A DNA stretch of 64,000 nt from Cognatundibacterium jejuense (GTDB lineage Bacteria > Pseudomonadota > Gammaproteobacteria > Burkholderiales > Burkholderiaceae_D), in the NCBI RefSeq assembly GCF_014284255.1, contig NZ_JACOFV010000004.1:185101-249100 (forward strand), read 5' to 3'. The translations under genes and the position numbers were made by a program. A model generated the notes under the pieces. The model saw only the letters and a program-made list of their open reading frames with translations, searched no databases and was not told the DNA's origin. Of this stretch, positions 20,126 through 30,138 are shown piece by piece (the first letter of the stretch is position 1; every line of letters starts with the position of its first letter).

Positions 20126-21672
20126 TTGGCCAGACGTTGATTATCCACGAATGCATTGAGGCAATGACGTATTGCCTCAGGTAGTTCGCTGGCGATCATA
20201 CCTATCGGACCGACGCCCGCTTCGACCAATGTATCGGCGGCGGCGCCATGAAGCCATACTGCTAATTGAGCGGTTTCAAAGCTATTCAAGCCCTGCGCCA
20301 GTAGTGCACCGCAAAGACCTGCTAGCACATCACCGCTGCCGCCAGTAGCCAAGCCAGGATTACCTGTCGTATTAATTCGTAGTCGTCCCTCAGGATCTGT
20401 GATAATCGTTCCTGAGCCTTTAAGTACTACAACACATTTGAATTTGTCTGCAAGGAGCAAAGCTGCCTTGCAGCGATCTTGCTGAACCTCTTTTGCAGAT
20501 ATGTGTAGCAGTCTTGCGGCTTCAAGTGGATGAGGGGTTAGTATGCTTGACGCAGTTCTGCCCATCAATAAGTCATTTAATTCTTTGTTAGCTGCGATGA
20601 GGTTAAGAGCATCAGCATCAATAACTAGTGAGATCTCAGACGATAATGCTTTGCTCAATATAGTCTTTGCAATATCAGAATGTCCCATACCCGGACCGAT
20701 AACAACGATCTCTTCCTTCATTTGAAGGTGCTGAGCGTCTTTGTACATGATTTCGGGGTGCAGCGTGTCGTAATCGATTGCAGGGTGCAGCAAACTTACA
20801 TTGACTTTTCCTGCGCCTGAATACAACGCCGTACGCGCCGCTAATACACTTGCACCCAGCATGCCTTTGTCGCCGCCGATGACAATCACTTCACCATAGC
20901 TACCTTTGTGACTGTTCTGTTTTCGTTCAGGTAATTGAAAGTTAAATCTGGAAGCATGGTTCAATAAAAGTTTGCTTTCTTCAGTGACTGGCGACTGTAT
21001 CCCTAGATCATTGACAATCACTTCTCCGGCGTAATCTTTGCCATCGGCGGTATGTAAGCCTGGTTTATTCGCGATGAAAGTGATAGTTGCATCGGCTTTA
21101 ACCGCAACATTTTTATCAGCGTCGTCTGTCACTAAGGTTCCAGTGTCGGCATTTAAACCGCTAGGAACGTCGATGGATAAAATAAATATCTGCTTTTTGT
21201 GAGCTAGTTGATTGACGCCGTTGATCACCTTTTCATAGCTGCCTGAAATAGTTCTTTTTAAACCAATTCCAAATAAGCCATCAATGATGATGCTAAAGTC
21301 CAGCTTGAGCAGATCGTCCAGAGCGTCGCTATTTTTGAAAATCACTTTTCTCGAGAGTGCTTTGTCAAAGGCTTTTTTCCCATCGGCCGAATATTTTTCT
21401 GGGTCGGCGCATAGAATGACGATGACGCTATAACCGTCTTTTGCTAATTCCGCAGCGGTAGCGCAGGCATCTCCCCCATTGTTGCCGGGGCCCGCCAGTA
21501 TTAAAGCGGGAAGCGCTTTTTTCTTAATTAACTGTTTGGCTAAATTGGCAGTTGCTTTCCCCGCTTTTTTTATGAGGTTGGCGTGTGGAATCTCGTTGAT
21601 CGTATTTGCTTCCAGATCGCGGATGGTCTGAATATTGAGAAGATGCAGATCGGCCAATGTGATGGTATTCAT
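20122..21672 (-). CDS. nnr: Bifunctional NAD(P)H-hydrate repair enzyme (epimerase + ADP-dependent dehydratase)
   Basis: 516 residues with two fused domains. The N-terminal YjeF_N epimerase (about 1-225) contains [18 protein letters not shown] and the [12 protein letters not shown] strand. The C-terminal ribokinase-like dehydratase (about 240-510) contains [29 protein letters not shown] and [16 protein letters not shown]. Together they repair hydrated NADH and NADPH. The gene converges on cysE with a 4-base overlap, and its start lies about 180 bases from the end of fliC-distant flagellar genes (fliR end 21695), so it is not obviously part of the flagellar operon although on the same strand and only 22 bases downstream of fliR. 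Confidence 0.93.
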   Translation of the reverse strand: MNTITLADLHLLNIQTIRDLEANTINEIPHANLIKKAGKATANLAKQLIKKKALPALILAGPGNNGGDACATAAELAKDGYSVIVILCADPEKYSADGKKAFDKALSRKVIFKNSDALDDLLKLDFSIIIDGLFGIGLKRTISGSYEKVINGVNQLAHKKQIFILSIDVPSGLNADTGTLVTDDADKNVAVKADATITFIANKPGLHTADGKDYAGEVIVNDLGIQSPVTEESKLLLNHASRFNFQLPERKQNSHKGSYGEVIVIGGDKGMLGASVLAARTALYSGAGKVNVSLLHPAIDYDTLHPEIMYKDAQHLQMKEEIVVIGPGMGHSDIAKTILSKALSSEISLVIDADALNLIAANKELNDLLMGRTASSILTPHPLEAARLLHISAKEVQQDRCKAALLLADKFKCVVVLKGSGTIITDPEGRLRINTTGNPGLATGGSGDVLAGLCGALLAQGLNSFETAQLAVWLHGAAADTLVEAGVGPIGMIASELPEAIRHCLNAFVDNQRLAN

Positions 21673-21694
21673 AGGTCTCGTAAGATGAGGTGGA

Positions 21695-22489
21695 TCACGG
21701 TATTTGATGTGGTGGCGATTTACCTAAAGTTTGCATGGTTTCTATACCCTGCTGAAATAAATTTTCAATTGGGATAGATAGATATGGAAGAATCGCCGCT
21801 AATATTAAAAAACCCACAGTGATAGTAATGGAGAAACCAATACCGAAGATATTTAATTGAGGTGCCGCGCGGGTCAGAATGCCGAGGGCAACGTTGGTTA
21901 GTAACAGCGCTGCAATCAAAGGTATGGAAAGTCTCAGTCCAGCAATAAATATTTGCTCACCCCAAATAGCTAACCTGTGAAAATCAAAGCCACTTTGTAA
22001 TGTGGTGGAAATCGGTATGCTCTTAAAACTGTCCATCAACGCCAACAGTAAGGCATGATGCACATTTAGTGAAAAGAATAGCACCGTCGCTACCAGCACT
22101 AAGAATTGCGAAACTGCCGAAGTATTTCCCCTCGTTTGAGGGTCGAAGAAAGAGGCAAAGCCTAATCCCATCGTCATGCCTGCCACCGTTCCAGCCATTT
22201 CAATGGCGGCAAATACGAGGCGCATCACAAAGCCCATACCAAGTCCTATGACAAATTGTTGCGCCAGTATCATCATTCCGGAGAAGGAGAGGGCGTCTGC
22301 ATTTGCGAAGGGGGGGGGCGTTGGAGTAACGATAAGCGCGATAATAATTCCGAATCCGAGCTTTATCCTGAGAGGAATTGTTCTGTTTCCGAACGGGGGA
22401 GCAACTGCGATGAGTCCTAAAACTCGGGTTAATGGCCACAGGAAAGCCATTACCAGATCAATCAAGTCTTTGCTTGCAAACGAGATCAT
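21695..22489 (-). CDS. fliR: Flagellar biosynthetic protein FliR (export gate)
   Basis: 264 residues, strongly hydrophobic with about six membrane segments. FliR joins FliP and FliQ in the export-gate pore of the flagellar type III secretion system. Family features include the N-terminal FLWPLTRVLGLIAVAPPFGN, GMTMGLGFASFFDPQ and the C-terminal FLILAAILPYLSIPIENLF. A run of nine C residues on the coding strand (22310-22318) encodes three prolines (TPTPPPF), a possible slippage site. It is last in the fliLMNOPQR order and 18 bases after fliQ. Confidence 0.94.
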   Translation of the reverse strand: MISFASKDLIDLVMAFLWPLTRVLGLIAVAPPFGNRTIPLRIKLGFGIIIALIVTPTPPPFANADALSFSGMMILAQQFVIGLGMGFVMRLVFAAIEMAGTVAGMTMGLGFASFFDPQTRGNTSAVSQFLVLVATVLFFSLNVHHALLLALMDSFKSIPISTTLQSGFDFHRLAIWGEQIFIAGLRLSIPLIAALLLTNVALGILTRAAPQLNIFGIGFSITITVGFLILAAILPYLSIPIENLFQQGIETMQTLGKSPPHQIP

Positions 22490-22507
22490 GAATTTTTCAT
22501 GAAAGTA

Positions 22508-22777
22508 TTAACCTGCCATGGTCGCGATGCTGGAAAACATCTGCTTCATATAGTCAGTTAAGACGCTCAGCATCCATGGTCCGGCAATAATTAAGGTGGT
22601 AAAAATCCCGACCAATTTAGGAATAAATGAAAGTGTGCTTTCGTTAATTTGAGTCGCCGCCTGAAAAATGCTGACCATCAAACCTATCAATAAGGATACC
22701 AATAAAAGTGGTCCTGCCAGCATGAGCGTGACTTCTATCGCTTGTCGCCCCAAGGTCATAACATATTCTGGAGTCAT
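22508..22777 (-). CDS. fliQ: Flagellar biosynthetic protein FliQ
   Basis: 89 residues, the standard length, with two transmembrane helices (about 17-40 and 52-72). The N-terminal MTPEYVMTLGRQAIEVTLML and the central QAATQINESTLSFIPKL are diagnostic. It forms the outer layer of the FliPQR export gate. It lies 7 bases after fliP and 18 before fliR in one operon. Confidence 0.95.
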   Translation of the reverse strand: MTPEYVMTLGRQAIEVTLMLAGPLLLVSLLIGLMVSIFQAATQINESTLSFIPKLVGIFTTLIIAGPWMLSVLTDYMKQMFSSIATMAG

Positions 22778-22784
22778 AAATACC

Positions 22785-23552
22785 TCAATAAAAGCTCTGT
22801 GCCAATGAGCCTATGATTAATTGCCAACCATCGACTAAAACAAATAACATGAGTTTAAAAGGAAGTGAAACGATGGAGGGAGACACCATCATCATGCCCA
22901 TAGACATCAAGACACTTGCAACGACCATATCGATAATAAGAAAAGGAATGAAAATCGCAAAACTTATTTGAAATGCAGTTTTTAATTCGCTGGTGATATA
23001 AGCGGGAATCAATATTCGGAACGTGACGTCTTCAGGACCTTGTAACTTAGGCGAGTTAGACATTTTAACATACAGGGCAAGATCGGCTTGTCTGGTTTGC
23101 TTCATCATAAATTGCTTTAACGGCGCCCCACCTTTTTCCATGGCTTCAGTCATCGTGATTTTATTTTCTGAAAATGGTACATACGCATCCGTATAGATTT
23201 TATCCAAAACTGGCCCCATCACGAATAGGGTGAGGAATAGGGCTAAGCCAATCAAAACCTGATTTGGAGGGGATGATTGCGTACCCAAAGCTTGTCTGAG
23301 CATGGAAAGAACGATGATGATTCGGGTAAAACTCGTCATCATTAACAATACAGAAGGCAGGAAACTCAGTGCAGTCAGAAACACGAGTGTTTGAATGCTG
23401 AGTGAATAATTTTGACCCCCGCCTGGCGCAGGCGTGGACGTGATCGCTTGCAATCCACCCGACGTTTCAGCGTGAGAGAGCAAAGGAAGGCAAAAGCAAA
23501 GAAAACAGACTAATTGGAGAATGTGAGGCAGTGGGACGCGCAGTGTTTTCAT
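22785..23552 (-). CDS. fliP: Flagellar biosynthetic protein FliP
   Basis: 255 residues. A cleavable signal peptide (about 1-28, ending LLSHAE) precedes about four membrane segments. Conserved blocks are [40 protein letters not shown] and the C-terminal [19 protein letters not shown]. FliP forms the core of the flagellar protein export gate. It follows fliO by 5 bases. Confidence 0.96.
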   Translation of the reverse strand: MKTLRVPLPHILQLVCFLCFCLPLLSHAETSGGLQAITSTPAPGGGQNYSLSIQTLVFLTALSFLPSVLLMMTSFTRIIIVLSMLRQALGTQSSPPNQVLIGLALFLTLFVMGPVLDKIYTDAYVPFSENKITMTEAMEKGGAPLKQFMMKQTRQADLALYVKMSNSPKLQGPEDVTFRILIPAYITSELKTAFQISFAIFIPFLIIDMVVASVLMSMGMMMVSPSIVSLPFKLMLFVLVDGWQLIIGSLAQSFY

Positions 23553-23557
23553 GCAAA

Positions 23558-23995
23558 TTATTTTATTTCGTTAGGCGCGTTATTGCGCTTGTCCATGGTT
23601 CGTTTTAACCAATCTTGAAAAGCACCCGCCGCAGGTGACTGTGTTGTTGGCGGCAAGTCTCTTTTTGGAATGTTTCCCAGGTTACTAATGTTATTCGCTG
23701 TAACGCCGAGTATCATCCACTGTTCGTCTATTTCAACCACCAGCACACGTTCTCGCGTGCCGACATTGATGCCACCGATGATTTTCAAAGGAAGCTTATT
23801 TCCCGCTGCGACAGGTCCAATTCGTTTTAATAGCCATGCTGAACCGAACATCACCAGTAATATAAAAACTAAAGCACCGGTGATCTGTAAAAATCCAACG
23901 CCAGAATTGACTGCCGATGTGTCAGCGGCAGACGAAGGCGGGGAGGCGCAGATAAACAAAAATGCCGCAAAAATTTTTAGTAAGGTGGTCATCAT
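23558..23995 (-). CDS. fliO: Flagellar biosynthetic protein FliO
   Basis: 145 residues. A signal-like N-terminus (about 1-23, ending SSAAD) and one transmembrane helix (about 33-55, [21 protein letters not shown]) precede a small cytoplasmic domain with [22 protein letters not shown], here quoted only in part: the [10 protein letters not shown] box is typical. FliO helps assemble the FliPQR gate. The start overlaps the end of fliN by 4 bases. Confidence 0.88.
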   Translation of the reverse strand: MMTTLLKIFAAFLFICASPPSSAADTSAVNSGVGFLQITGALVFILLVMFGSAWLLKRIGPVAAGNKLPLKIIGGINVGTRERVLVVEIDEQWMILGVTANNISNLGNIPKRDLPPTTQSPAAGAFQDWLKRTMDKRNNAPNEIK

Positions 23996-24414
23996 TTATT
24001 GAGCTTACGAATCCGTTCCGCAGGTGTGACAATATCCGTTAGACGAATACCAAACTTATCGTTCACCACAACTACTTCGCCCTGCGCAATTAGACAGCCA
24101 TTAACCAAGACGTCCATCGGTTCGCCGGCCATACCGTCAAGTTCGACAACGGAACCTTGCGCCAATTGCAGAAGGTTTTTAATTGCAATTTTTGTTCTGC
24201 CAAGCTCAACGGTTAACTGAACTGGGATATCCAGAATGAAGTCGATATCGTTGTGTGTTTCGGTGGGGGAACTTTTTGCACTGAAATCATTAAAGATGGC
24301 AGCACTGACTGCTGGTTCACTTTTTTGACTTGCTACCGCTTCTGCTTTTTCTTGTTCAGCAATGGCGGCACCCCAATCGTCTTCACTTATTGGCGTATCT
24401 GCATTGTCATCCAT
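23992..24414 (-). CDS. fliN: Flagellar motor switch protein FliN
   Basis: 140 residues. A variable acidic N-terminus (about 1-60) is followed by the SpoA domain (about 62-135), with DIPVQLTVELGRTKIAIKNL, GSVVELDGMAGEPMDVLVNG and KFGIRLTDIV. It is part of the C-ring that sets motor torque and rotation direction and docks the FliH-FliI ATPase. It overlaps fliM by 8 bases and fliO by 4. Confidence 0.95.
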   Translation of the reverse strand: MDDNADTPISEDDWGAAIAEQEKAEAVASQKSEPAVSAAIFNDFSAKSSPTETHNDIDFILDIPVQLTVELGRTKIAIKNLLQLAQGSVVELDGMAGEPMDVLVNGCLIAQGEVVVVNDKFGIRLTDIVTPAERIRKLNK

Positions 24415-25408
24415 GATTTTCTCCTTGAGCTACTTCTTGTACGCTGGAATTGAGTAATTTTTCCACGCGTAAAGCATATTGTCCGTTAAAGACGCCATAT
24501 TTGCATTCCATAATAGGCGTGCCATCGACTTTGGCTGAAACGATTTCTGGCACATGCAGTGGAATAATGTCCCCAGTTTTCATGTTCAGTATATCTTCTA
24601 AGGTCACTCGGGTTGTGCCTAAATCTGCGACAATTTCCACTTCTGCAATCTGGATTTGTTGCGTCATCAGTCTGACCCAGCGTTTATCTACCTCTAGTGT
24701 CTCACCTTGTAAGCTACTGGTCAGCACGTCGCGAATTGGTTCTATGGTCGAGTAGGGCATGCAAAAATGCATTTCGCCACTCACCGGACCTAACTCTATG
24801 GTGAATGTGGTCGATACGACGACTTCGTTTGGTGTTGCGATATTGGCGAACTGAGTGTTCATTTCTGAGCGGATGTACTCAAACTCGATCGGATACACGG
24901 GTTCCCATGATTTTGCGTAGGTCTCGAAAATAATATCCAGAATACGATGAATAATTCTTTGTTCTGTTTGCGTAAAATCACGACCCTCAACCCGCGTATG
25001 GAATCGCCCGTCGCCGCCAAATAAATTATCTACCAACAGAAAAACCAGGCCAGGATCGAGTACGATCAGTGCTGTACCGCGTAATGGCTTCATGTGTACC
25101 AGGTTGAGGTTGGTAGGTACGACCAGATTGCGGATGAATTCGCTATATTTTGATACGCGTACAGTGCCCACTGAGACCTCGGCACTGCGCCGTAAAAAAT
25201 TGAAAAGACCAATACGTAAAAGTCGTGCAAACCGTTCATTGATGATTTCCAATGTAGGCATGCGACCACGAACGATACGTTCTTGCGTGGCAAGATTGTA
25301 TGTCCGTACCCCGGAAGTATCCTCTTGGGACTGAGAATCATCCTGGTCTCCCGTTACGCCTTTTAGAAGGGCGTCGACTTCTTCTTGGGAGAGGAAATTA
25401 TCGGACAT
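24407..25408 (-). CDS. fliM: Flagellar motor switch protein FliM
   Basis: 333 residues from ATG 25408 (MSDNFLSQEEVDALLKGV); the frame stays open upstream into fliL, but this start carries the family's CheY-binding N-terminal peptide LSQEEVDALL. The middle domain has RGRMPTLEIINERFARL and GGDGRFHTRVEGRDFT. A C-terminal SpoA domain (about 250-325) pairs with FliN. FliM receives phosphorylated CheY to switch rotation. It lies 4 bases after fliL and overlaps fliN by 8. Confidence 0.95.
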   Translation of the reverse strand: MSDNFLSQEEVDALLKGVTGDQDDSQSQEDTSGVRTYNLATQERIVRGRMPTLEIINERFARLLRIGLFNFLRRSAEVSVGTVRVSKYSEFIRNLVVPTNLNLVHMKPLRGTALIVLDPGLVFLLVDNLFGGDGRFHTRVEGRDFTQTEQRIIHRILDIIFETYAKSWEPVYPIEFEYIRSEMNTQFANIATPNEVVVSTTFTIELGPVSGEMHFCMPYSTIEPIRDVLTSSLQGETLEVDKRWVRLMTQQIQIAEVEIVADLGTTRVTLEDILNMKTGDIIPLHVPEIVSAKVDGTPIMECKYGVFNGQYALRVEKLLNSSVQEVAQGENHG

Positions 25409-25412
25409 GTTT

Positions 25413-25922
25413 TTACTGAATAACGAAAGAGGTGAAATATACAGCACCAATCTTTTGCGGTTCGGCTTTCGCCGCAAATGGTTGGCTGACCTTTTCTATA
25501 ATTTCCTGAACTAGTTTTTCCTTGCCTTCGACAGAGATAATTTCTGACGCTTCTTTGCTTGATAATAACAATAACAAACGGCTACGCACCTGAGGCATAT
25601 TTGCTTTGATTAAATTTGCTTGTTCTTCGCCCTCAACTTCTAAGGTCATTGTTACTTGCAAGTATTTGTCGCCACCTTCAGATTGCAAATTCACTGTGAA
25701 TGGCTCCAGTGGAAGGAAGGCGGCCGCTTTTGCAGGCTCAAGCTTTTGTTCTTTTTCTTTATTTGCCGAATGCTTCTTTGATAGAAAAATAGCTGCCCCG
25801 CCCCCCACACCAGCCAGTAACAGAACTGCAGCGGCAATGATGATGATTAGTTTTTTCTTTGATTTTCCAGCAGGGGCGGCATCGCCATGCTCTGGAGCTG
25901 CTTTCGCAGGTGCTTTCGCCAT
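25413..25922 (-). CDS. fliL: Flagellar basal body-associated protein FliL
   Basis: 169 residues. A short cytoplasmic Ala/Lys-rich N-terminus is followed by one transmembrane helix (about 23-45, KKLIIIIAAAVLLLAGVGGG) and a periplasmic FliL domain with FLPLEPFTVNLQ, KYLQVTMTLEVEG and RSRLLLLLSSK. FliL forms rings around stator units and supports torque. It is first in the fliLMNOPQR block; the 220 bases upstream separate it from fliK. Confidence 0.93.
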   Translation of the reverse strand: MAKAPAKAAPEHGDAAPAGKSKKKLIIIIAAAVLLLAGVGGGAAIFLSKKHSANKEKEQKLEPAKAAAFLPLEPFTVNLQSEGGDKYLQVTMTLEVEGEEQANLIKANMPQVRSRLLLLLSSKEASEIISVEGKEKLVQEIIEKVSQPFAAKAEPQKIGAVYFTSFVIQ

Positions 25923-26142
25923 GTTTATCCTCTCGGTGGGCTATGTTAGCCACGATATTCCATATTATCCACGAAAGAAGGTGTTATACAACTGAGGAAA
26001 AGAAGGGTAAATCTTCCTTATTTCAGGCATGTCGTCATAAGTAAGGCTCAATATCAGCAACCTCGTTATGCTTTAAATCCTCAGTAATAAACCTTCCGTG
26101 CTTATTCTACATGGTTGAGAGGAAGTTTTTCCAGTGTGGCAT
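25923..26142. other. Non-coding gap between fliK and fliL
   Basis: 220 bases with no supported gene. A weak minus-strand pair TTGTAT-N16-GATAAT precedes fliL by about 40 bases and could be a promoter, but the match is too loose to call. No clear terminator is seen after fliK, so read-through is possible. Confidence 0.4.
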
Positions 26143-27570
26143 TCAAGCGAAGGTATCCACTTCCCCAATTTTTGATGTAAACACGCGGGTTGGCGATGTT
26201 AATGCTGGAGTGATCTCACCGGTTATCGCACTCGAACGCGAGTTTGTTGTCTGATGTTGAGAACTTGGTTGGTAGCCGCTACCTTGTTGACCCTGACCGG
26301 AGGATTGCGTGTTGACAGAAAATCCAGATAATTGGATGCCTGCGTCGCTCATCATTTGGCGTAGTTTGGGTAAAGACGATTCGAGCGCTTCTCTGACCTC
26401 AGGTTGCGCACACATAAACGATGCGCTTGCATGCTCATTACTCACCTTTAAGACGACTTGTAGCGGTCCCAGGTCGGGTGGATTTAAGCTTAATTCCGCA
26501 GAATGGATACTTTCCCCAACCATCCAGAGTACCTTTTGCCCAATTGCCTTGTCCCAACCCGTGCTGCCAAATGCTTGTGTGATCTGACCGTTATGCATCA
26601 AGCCGGAATTGGCGGCAATTTGTGCAATGTTGGGCAATTGTTCATGTGGCGCAATGGCTTGTGGGGCAACAGGAATCACAGGGAGTGCATCTTTATTCAG
26701 TGCACTATTGGCACTTCGCGATTCTTCTAAAGGATCTCCGTTTATAAAAGCTTTGCCCGTCGATGCAGCTTGCGTTGCACTGACTGTCAGGTCCTCTTTA
26801 GTCTTTGCTGAGGCGTCATTCTTTGATGCTTCGGACAATGTTTTGGCGAAATTGCTGTTATCGGTGTTCAGAGGTTCTGTTGTTTTTGGAGCGTCGTTCC
26901 CTGGGGTTTGGTCTGATTTTAAGCTGGCAATCATTGCCGTACTCGTCTCAGAAGTTGTGGCTAATTTAGTGTCTGAAACTTGTGTAGTTTGATCGATTGG
27001 ATCGCCCCTTGCAACTTTACCAAGTTCAGCAGGATTTTTAATTTGGTTGGCAAACTGCGCAATGGCTTGTGAAATTGTCGTATCAGCGTTTACCGCGGAA
27101 CTTAAATTGGGATCAAGCGTTGACTTTGCACTAGCAAGGGTGTTGCTTTCGTCTGTTGATGGACTATTGTTTGCTGCGAGTTGATTGGGAACCGAAGCCA
27201 TGGCACCGAATAGAAGCATGAGGGGATTGTCTGGGTCATGCTTATCTGCACTTTCATCCTTTTTCGTGGCTTGATCAACTTTAGATAAGGATGGCGATGT
27301 TGCTGGTGTGGATGGGCTTGCATTTGCAGATGCGCTTGAATTAGTAGCAGATTTACTTTCTGTCTTTTGCTTATCATTGCTGACAGGTTTGCTATTTCCG
27401 CTATTTTGGTCCGGACCTTGAGTCGAATTTGCTGAACTCATTTCCCTATTAAAATGCGCATTAAACGAATTTTCCTCGCTAGCTGACGGGCTACTTTTAG
27501 GTGGCTGGTTCGTCGCGGTTTGATTCAGCATTGCGCTTACAATATTTGCCGTTTTCATAAAATGTGCCAC
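26143..27570 (-). CDS. fliK: Flagellar hook-length control protein FliK (main copy)
   Basis: 475 residues from a GTG at 27570 with AAGAAG just upstream; ATG 27558 (MKTANIVSAMLNQ) is an alternative lacking an SD. A long low-complexity Ser/Asn/Lys/Thr-rich region (about 20-320) acts as the ruler in this family. The C-terminal Flg_hook domain (about 335-430) contains AELSLNPPDLGPLQVVLKV and LPKLRQMMSDAGIQLSGFSV and switches export from hook to filament proteins by acting on FlhB. It follows fliJ in the fliFGHIJK operon. A second FliK-like gene lies at 34518. Confidence 0.9.
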   Translation of the reverse strand: MAHFMKTANIVSAMLNQTATNQPPKSSPSASEENSFNAHFNREMSSANSTQGPDQNSGNSKPVSNDKQKTESKSATNSSASANASPSTPATSPSLSKVDQATKKDESADKHDPDNPLMLLFGAMASVPNQLAANNSPSTDESNTLASAKSTLDPNLSSAVNADTTISQAIAQFANQIKNPAELGKVARGDPIDQTTQVSDTKLATTSETSTAMIASLKSDQTPGNDAPKTTEPLNTDNSNFAKTLSEASKNDASAKTKEDLTVSATQAASTGKAFINGDPLEESRSANSALNKDALPVIPVAPQAIAPHEQLPNIAQIAANSGLMHNGQITQAFGSTGWDKAIGQKVLWMVGESIHSAELSLNPPDLGPLQVVLKVSNEHASASFMCAQPEVREALESSLPKLRQMMSDAGIQLSGFSVNTQSSGQGQQGSGYQPSSQHQTTNSRSSAITGEITPALTSPTRVFTSKIGEVDTFA

Positions 27571-27587
27571 TTATCTTCTTAGTAAGG

Positions 27588-28028
27588 TTACGACTTGTAA
27601 AAATAGGTGCGAGCTGCAAAATCATCGGTTTGTTTTTGGTCGCGCTTGGCCTCTTTTTGTTGTAATGCAGACTTTGCGCGCTGATCCAAAGTGTTATATG
27701 AGAGTCGTTTTTTCTCGCTCGCTTGCCATGATTCTTTGGCTATTCCTATCCTACGTTCCGCTTCTTTGACAACAAATCGTTGTCCATCGACTGCACTATC
27801 AAGTTTCTCGAGGAAACTCATGAAATTACCGTATTGACTTGCACTAATCCCTTTTGATGCATTTTCTTTAAAACGGACGTCATAGTCATCACGATATTGA
27901 ATGAGCAGGTCGAGTTTGGCGATTGTTTCTTCGTGGTAGCGAATCGCTTTGCCCAATTTTTTCGCTGCTTCATCCGTCTCTCGTTCAGCGATTTCAATTA
28001 AGGTATCGATGGGGGATTTGTTTGCCAT
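27588..28028 (-). CDS. fliJ: Flagellar export chaperone FliJ
   Basis: 146 residues, almost entirely helical coiled coil: heptad-rich Lys/Glu/Ala segments through TLIEIAERETDEAAKKLGKA and KEAERRIGIAKESWQASEKK. FliJ is the central stalk of the FliI ATPase ring and a general chaperone of the export apparatus. Identity rests on coiled-coil character, size and position between fliI and fliK, because FliJ sequences diverge strongly. Confidence 0.86.
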   Translation of the reverse strand: MANKSPIDTLIEIAERETDEAAKKLGKAIRYHEETIAKLDLLIQYRDDYDVRFKENASKGISASQYGNFMSFLEKLDSAVDGQRFVVKEAERRIGIAKESWQASEKKRLSYNTLDQRAKSALQQKEAKRDQKQTDDFAARTYFYKS

Positions 28029-28063
28029 ATGTTCCTAAGTATAGTGCGGTCTTTTGCGTTCTA

Positions 28064-29443
28064 TCATTGGAATAGAGCACGAAGTCCATCCATGCTCTCG
28101 CTTATGGTGAATTTTTGTTGGATATCTTGCTGAAGAAAGGCGGAGATCCTGGGCTGTAAACGTATTGCTTCATCCAATAGCGGGTCTGATCCGGGTGCGT
28201 ACGCACCAACGCTGATCAAGTCGCGACTTCGCTCATATCTTGAATACAATTGTTTTAAGCGCCGCGACAATTGTTGGTGTTCGGGTGTCGTAATGCTGTG
28301 CATGGCACGGCTGATCGATTGTTCGATGTCAATAGCAGGGTAGTGACCGCTTTCAGCCAAGGTGCGATCCAGAACGATATGTCCGTCTAGGATAGCGCGC
28401 GCTGCGTCTGCGATAGGATCTTGTTGGTCATCGCCTTCAGTAAGTACTGTGTAAAAGGCGGTGATTGAACCTCCACCTTCTTTACCATTGCCAGCTCTTT
28501 CAACGAGGATAGGTAGCTTTGCAAAAACTGAAGGAGGATAACCTTTTGTTGCTGGCGGTTCACCAATCGCGAGTGCGATCTCCCGTTGCGCCATCGCATA
28601 ACGGGTTAGTGAGTCCATAATGAGTAAAACGCTGTGGCCTTTGTCCCGGAAATATTCCGCAATAGTTGTGGCATAGGCAGCACCCTGCAGACGCATCAAT
28701 GGTGGTGCATCAGCAGGAGCGGCAACCACCACTGAGCGTTCTAGTCCCTCTTTGCCAAGAATTTGTTCGATAAACTCTTTAACTTCACGTCCACGTTCGC
28801 CAATCAATCCGACCACAATGATTTCTGCTGTGGTATATCGTGCCATCATGCCTAGTAGCACACTTTTACCTACCCCGGAACCTGCAAATAAGCCAAGTCG
28901 CTGACCACGTCCAACGCTCAGCATGCTATTAATGGCGCGTACGCCGACATCCAGCGTCTCGACGATGGGGGCGCGTTCTAGTGGATTGTAAATTCTGGCA
29001 CTTAAAGAAGCGGAGTCGGGTGTATTAAGTGGCCCAAGCGTATCTAATGGCCGACCATTTCCATCCAAAACGCGACCAAGCAACTGGTAACCGACCGGAA
29101 GCTTTCTACTGCGATCGGTGACCTTTTTATTATTTTTATCAAGGACTGTCGCGGCTTGTGCTGGGAAAACTGGGGCCCCAGGCGTGACACCTTCTAAGTC
29201 GCTGTGAGGCATCAGAAACAATCGGTCGCCATCAAATCCTACAACTTCTGCATCAACAATTGCACCGGAGCTTAAATGAATAATACAAGCACTTCCAACC
29301 GGCAGCCTCAATCCAACCGCCTCCATGACTAAGCCTGTTACTTTGGTGACTCTGCCAGCAGTCAATGGTTCGCTGGTTTCCTGTGCGAGCTCTTTACTAT
29401 CAGTGAGCAAAGATTTCCAGCTTTTCGTTATTGTTGATTCCAT
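28064..29443 (-). CDS. fliI: Flagellum-specific ATP synthase FliI
   Basis: 459 residues. The export ATPase of the flagellar type III system, related to F1-beta. Walker [21 protein letters not shown] (P-loop GSGVGKS) lies near residue 186, Walker [13 protein letters not shown] near residue 270, plus [10 protein letters not shown] and the ATPase signature [11 protein letters not shown]. The N-terminal beta-barrel and C-terminal helical domains are of usual length. It lies 5 bases after fliH, its regulator. Confidence 0.96.
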   Translation of the reverse strand: MESTITKSWKSLLTDSKELAQETSEPLTAGRVTKVTGLVMEAVGLRLPVGSACIIHLSSGAIVDAEVVGFDGDRLFLMPHSDLEGVTPGAPVFPAQAATVLDKNNKKVTDRSRKLPVGYQLLGRVLDGNGRPLDTLGPLNTPDSASLSARIYNPLERAPIVETLDVGVRAINSMLSVGRGQRLGLFAGSGVGKSVLLGMMARYTTAEIIVVGLIGERGREVKEFIEQILGKEGLERSVVVAAPADAPPLMRLQGAAYATTIAEYFRDKGHSVLLIMDSLTRYAMAQREIALAIGEPPATKGYPPSVFAKLPILVERAGNGKEGGGSITAFYTVLTEGDDQQDPIADAARAILDGHIVLDRTLAESGHYPAIDIEQSISRAMHSITTPEHQQLSRRLKQLYSRYERSRDLISVGAYAPGSDPLLDEAIRLQPRISAFLQQDIQQKFTISESMDGLRALFQ

Positions 29444-29448
29444 GATGT

Positions 29449-30138
29449 TTACTCAGAAACTGCAATATTTGAATGCAAAAATTCGGTGAGTCGGTTCCAT
29501 CTGGTTTCTATGCTGGCGTCGACAAGATTGTAAGCCGTTTCAATTTTGCAGTCGCCTCTTGAAAGTTGTGCATCACTGACGATTTTCCAGCCATCTGAAT
29601 TCAGTACATCACCCATGGTATTTTTGATGGTGGTTGCATCCAAGGGATTAAGCAAGATATTAGCTGGCTGTTGTATTGATGGGAGTTGTGCAATTGCATC
29701 CTCTACAATCGGTAGTATTGCGTTGGGATCAAGTGCCAACTTTGTCTTCAACATATTCTCAGCGAGGCTAATGGCGAGTTCGAGTAATTCCTGGCCTGTG
29801 TTTTTACCAGCAGCATCGATTTCCAGAATGAAATTCCGTGCGAGATCTTGCATTGACTGGATTTCAGGTTTCATTGTGTCTTCTGCGGCTTGTAAGCCTT
29901 CCGCCTGACCCTCGCGTAAACCTTTTTCATAGGCTTCCTGATATCCCGTAGCATATCCTTCGTTATGTGCATCTGTTTTGATCTGATCAATTTCTTCCTG
30001 GCTGATCGTTGGTACCGGAGTCTCAGGAATCAATTGCGCCTGTGTTGCTGCAATGTGACTAGGACGAGTTTCCCCAAAAGATGCCAATTCCCATCGTTGG
30101 TAAGCAGAGACATCTTTCTTTAACATGGTGTTAGACAT
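29449..30138 (-). CDS. fliH: Flagellar assembly protein FliH
   Basis: 229 residues from ATG 30138, which overlaps the fliG stop by 8 bases; a GTG at 30150 is possible. The central region carries the family's glycine-repeat helix ([20 protein letters not shown], about 80-99) followed by a helical and C-terminal V-ATPase E-like domain. FliH binds and restrains the FliI ATPase and docks it on FliN. Its place between fliG and fliI is canonical. Confidence 0.92.
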   Translation of the reverse strand: MSNTMLKKDVSAYQRWELASFGETRPSHIAATQAQLIPETPVPTISQEEIDQIKTDAHNEGYATGYQEAYEKGLREGQAEGLQAAEDTMKPEIQSMQDLARNFILEIDAAGKNTGQELLELAISLAENMLKTKLALDPNAILPIVEDAIAQLPSIQQPANILLNPLDATTIKNTMGDVLNSDGWKIVSDAQLSRGDCKIETAYNLVDASIETRWNRLTEFLHSNIAVSE

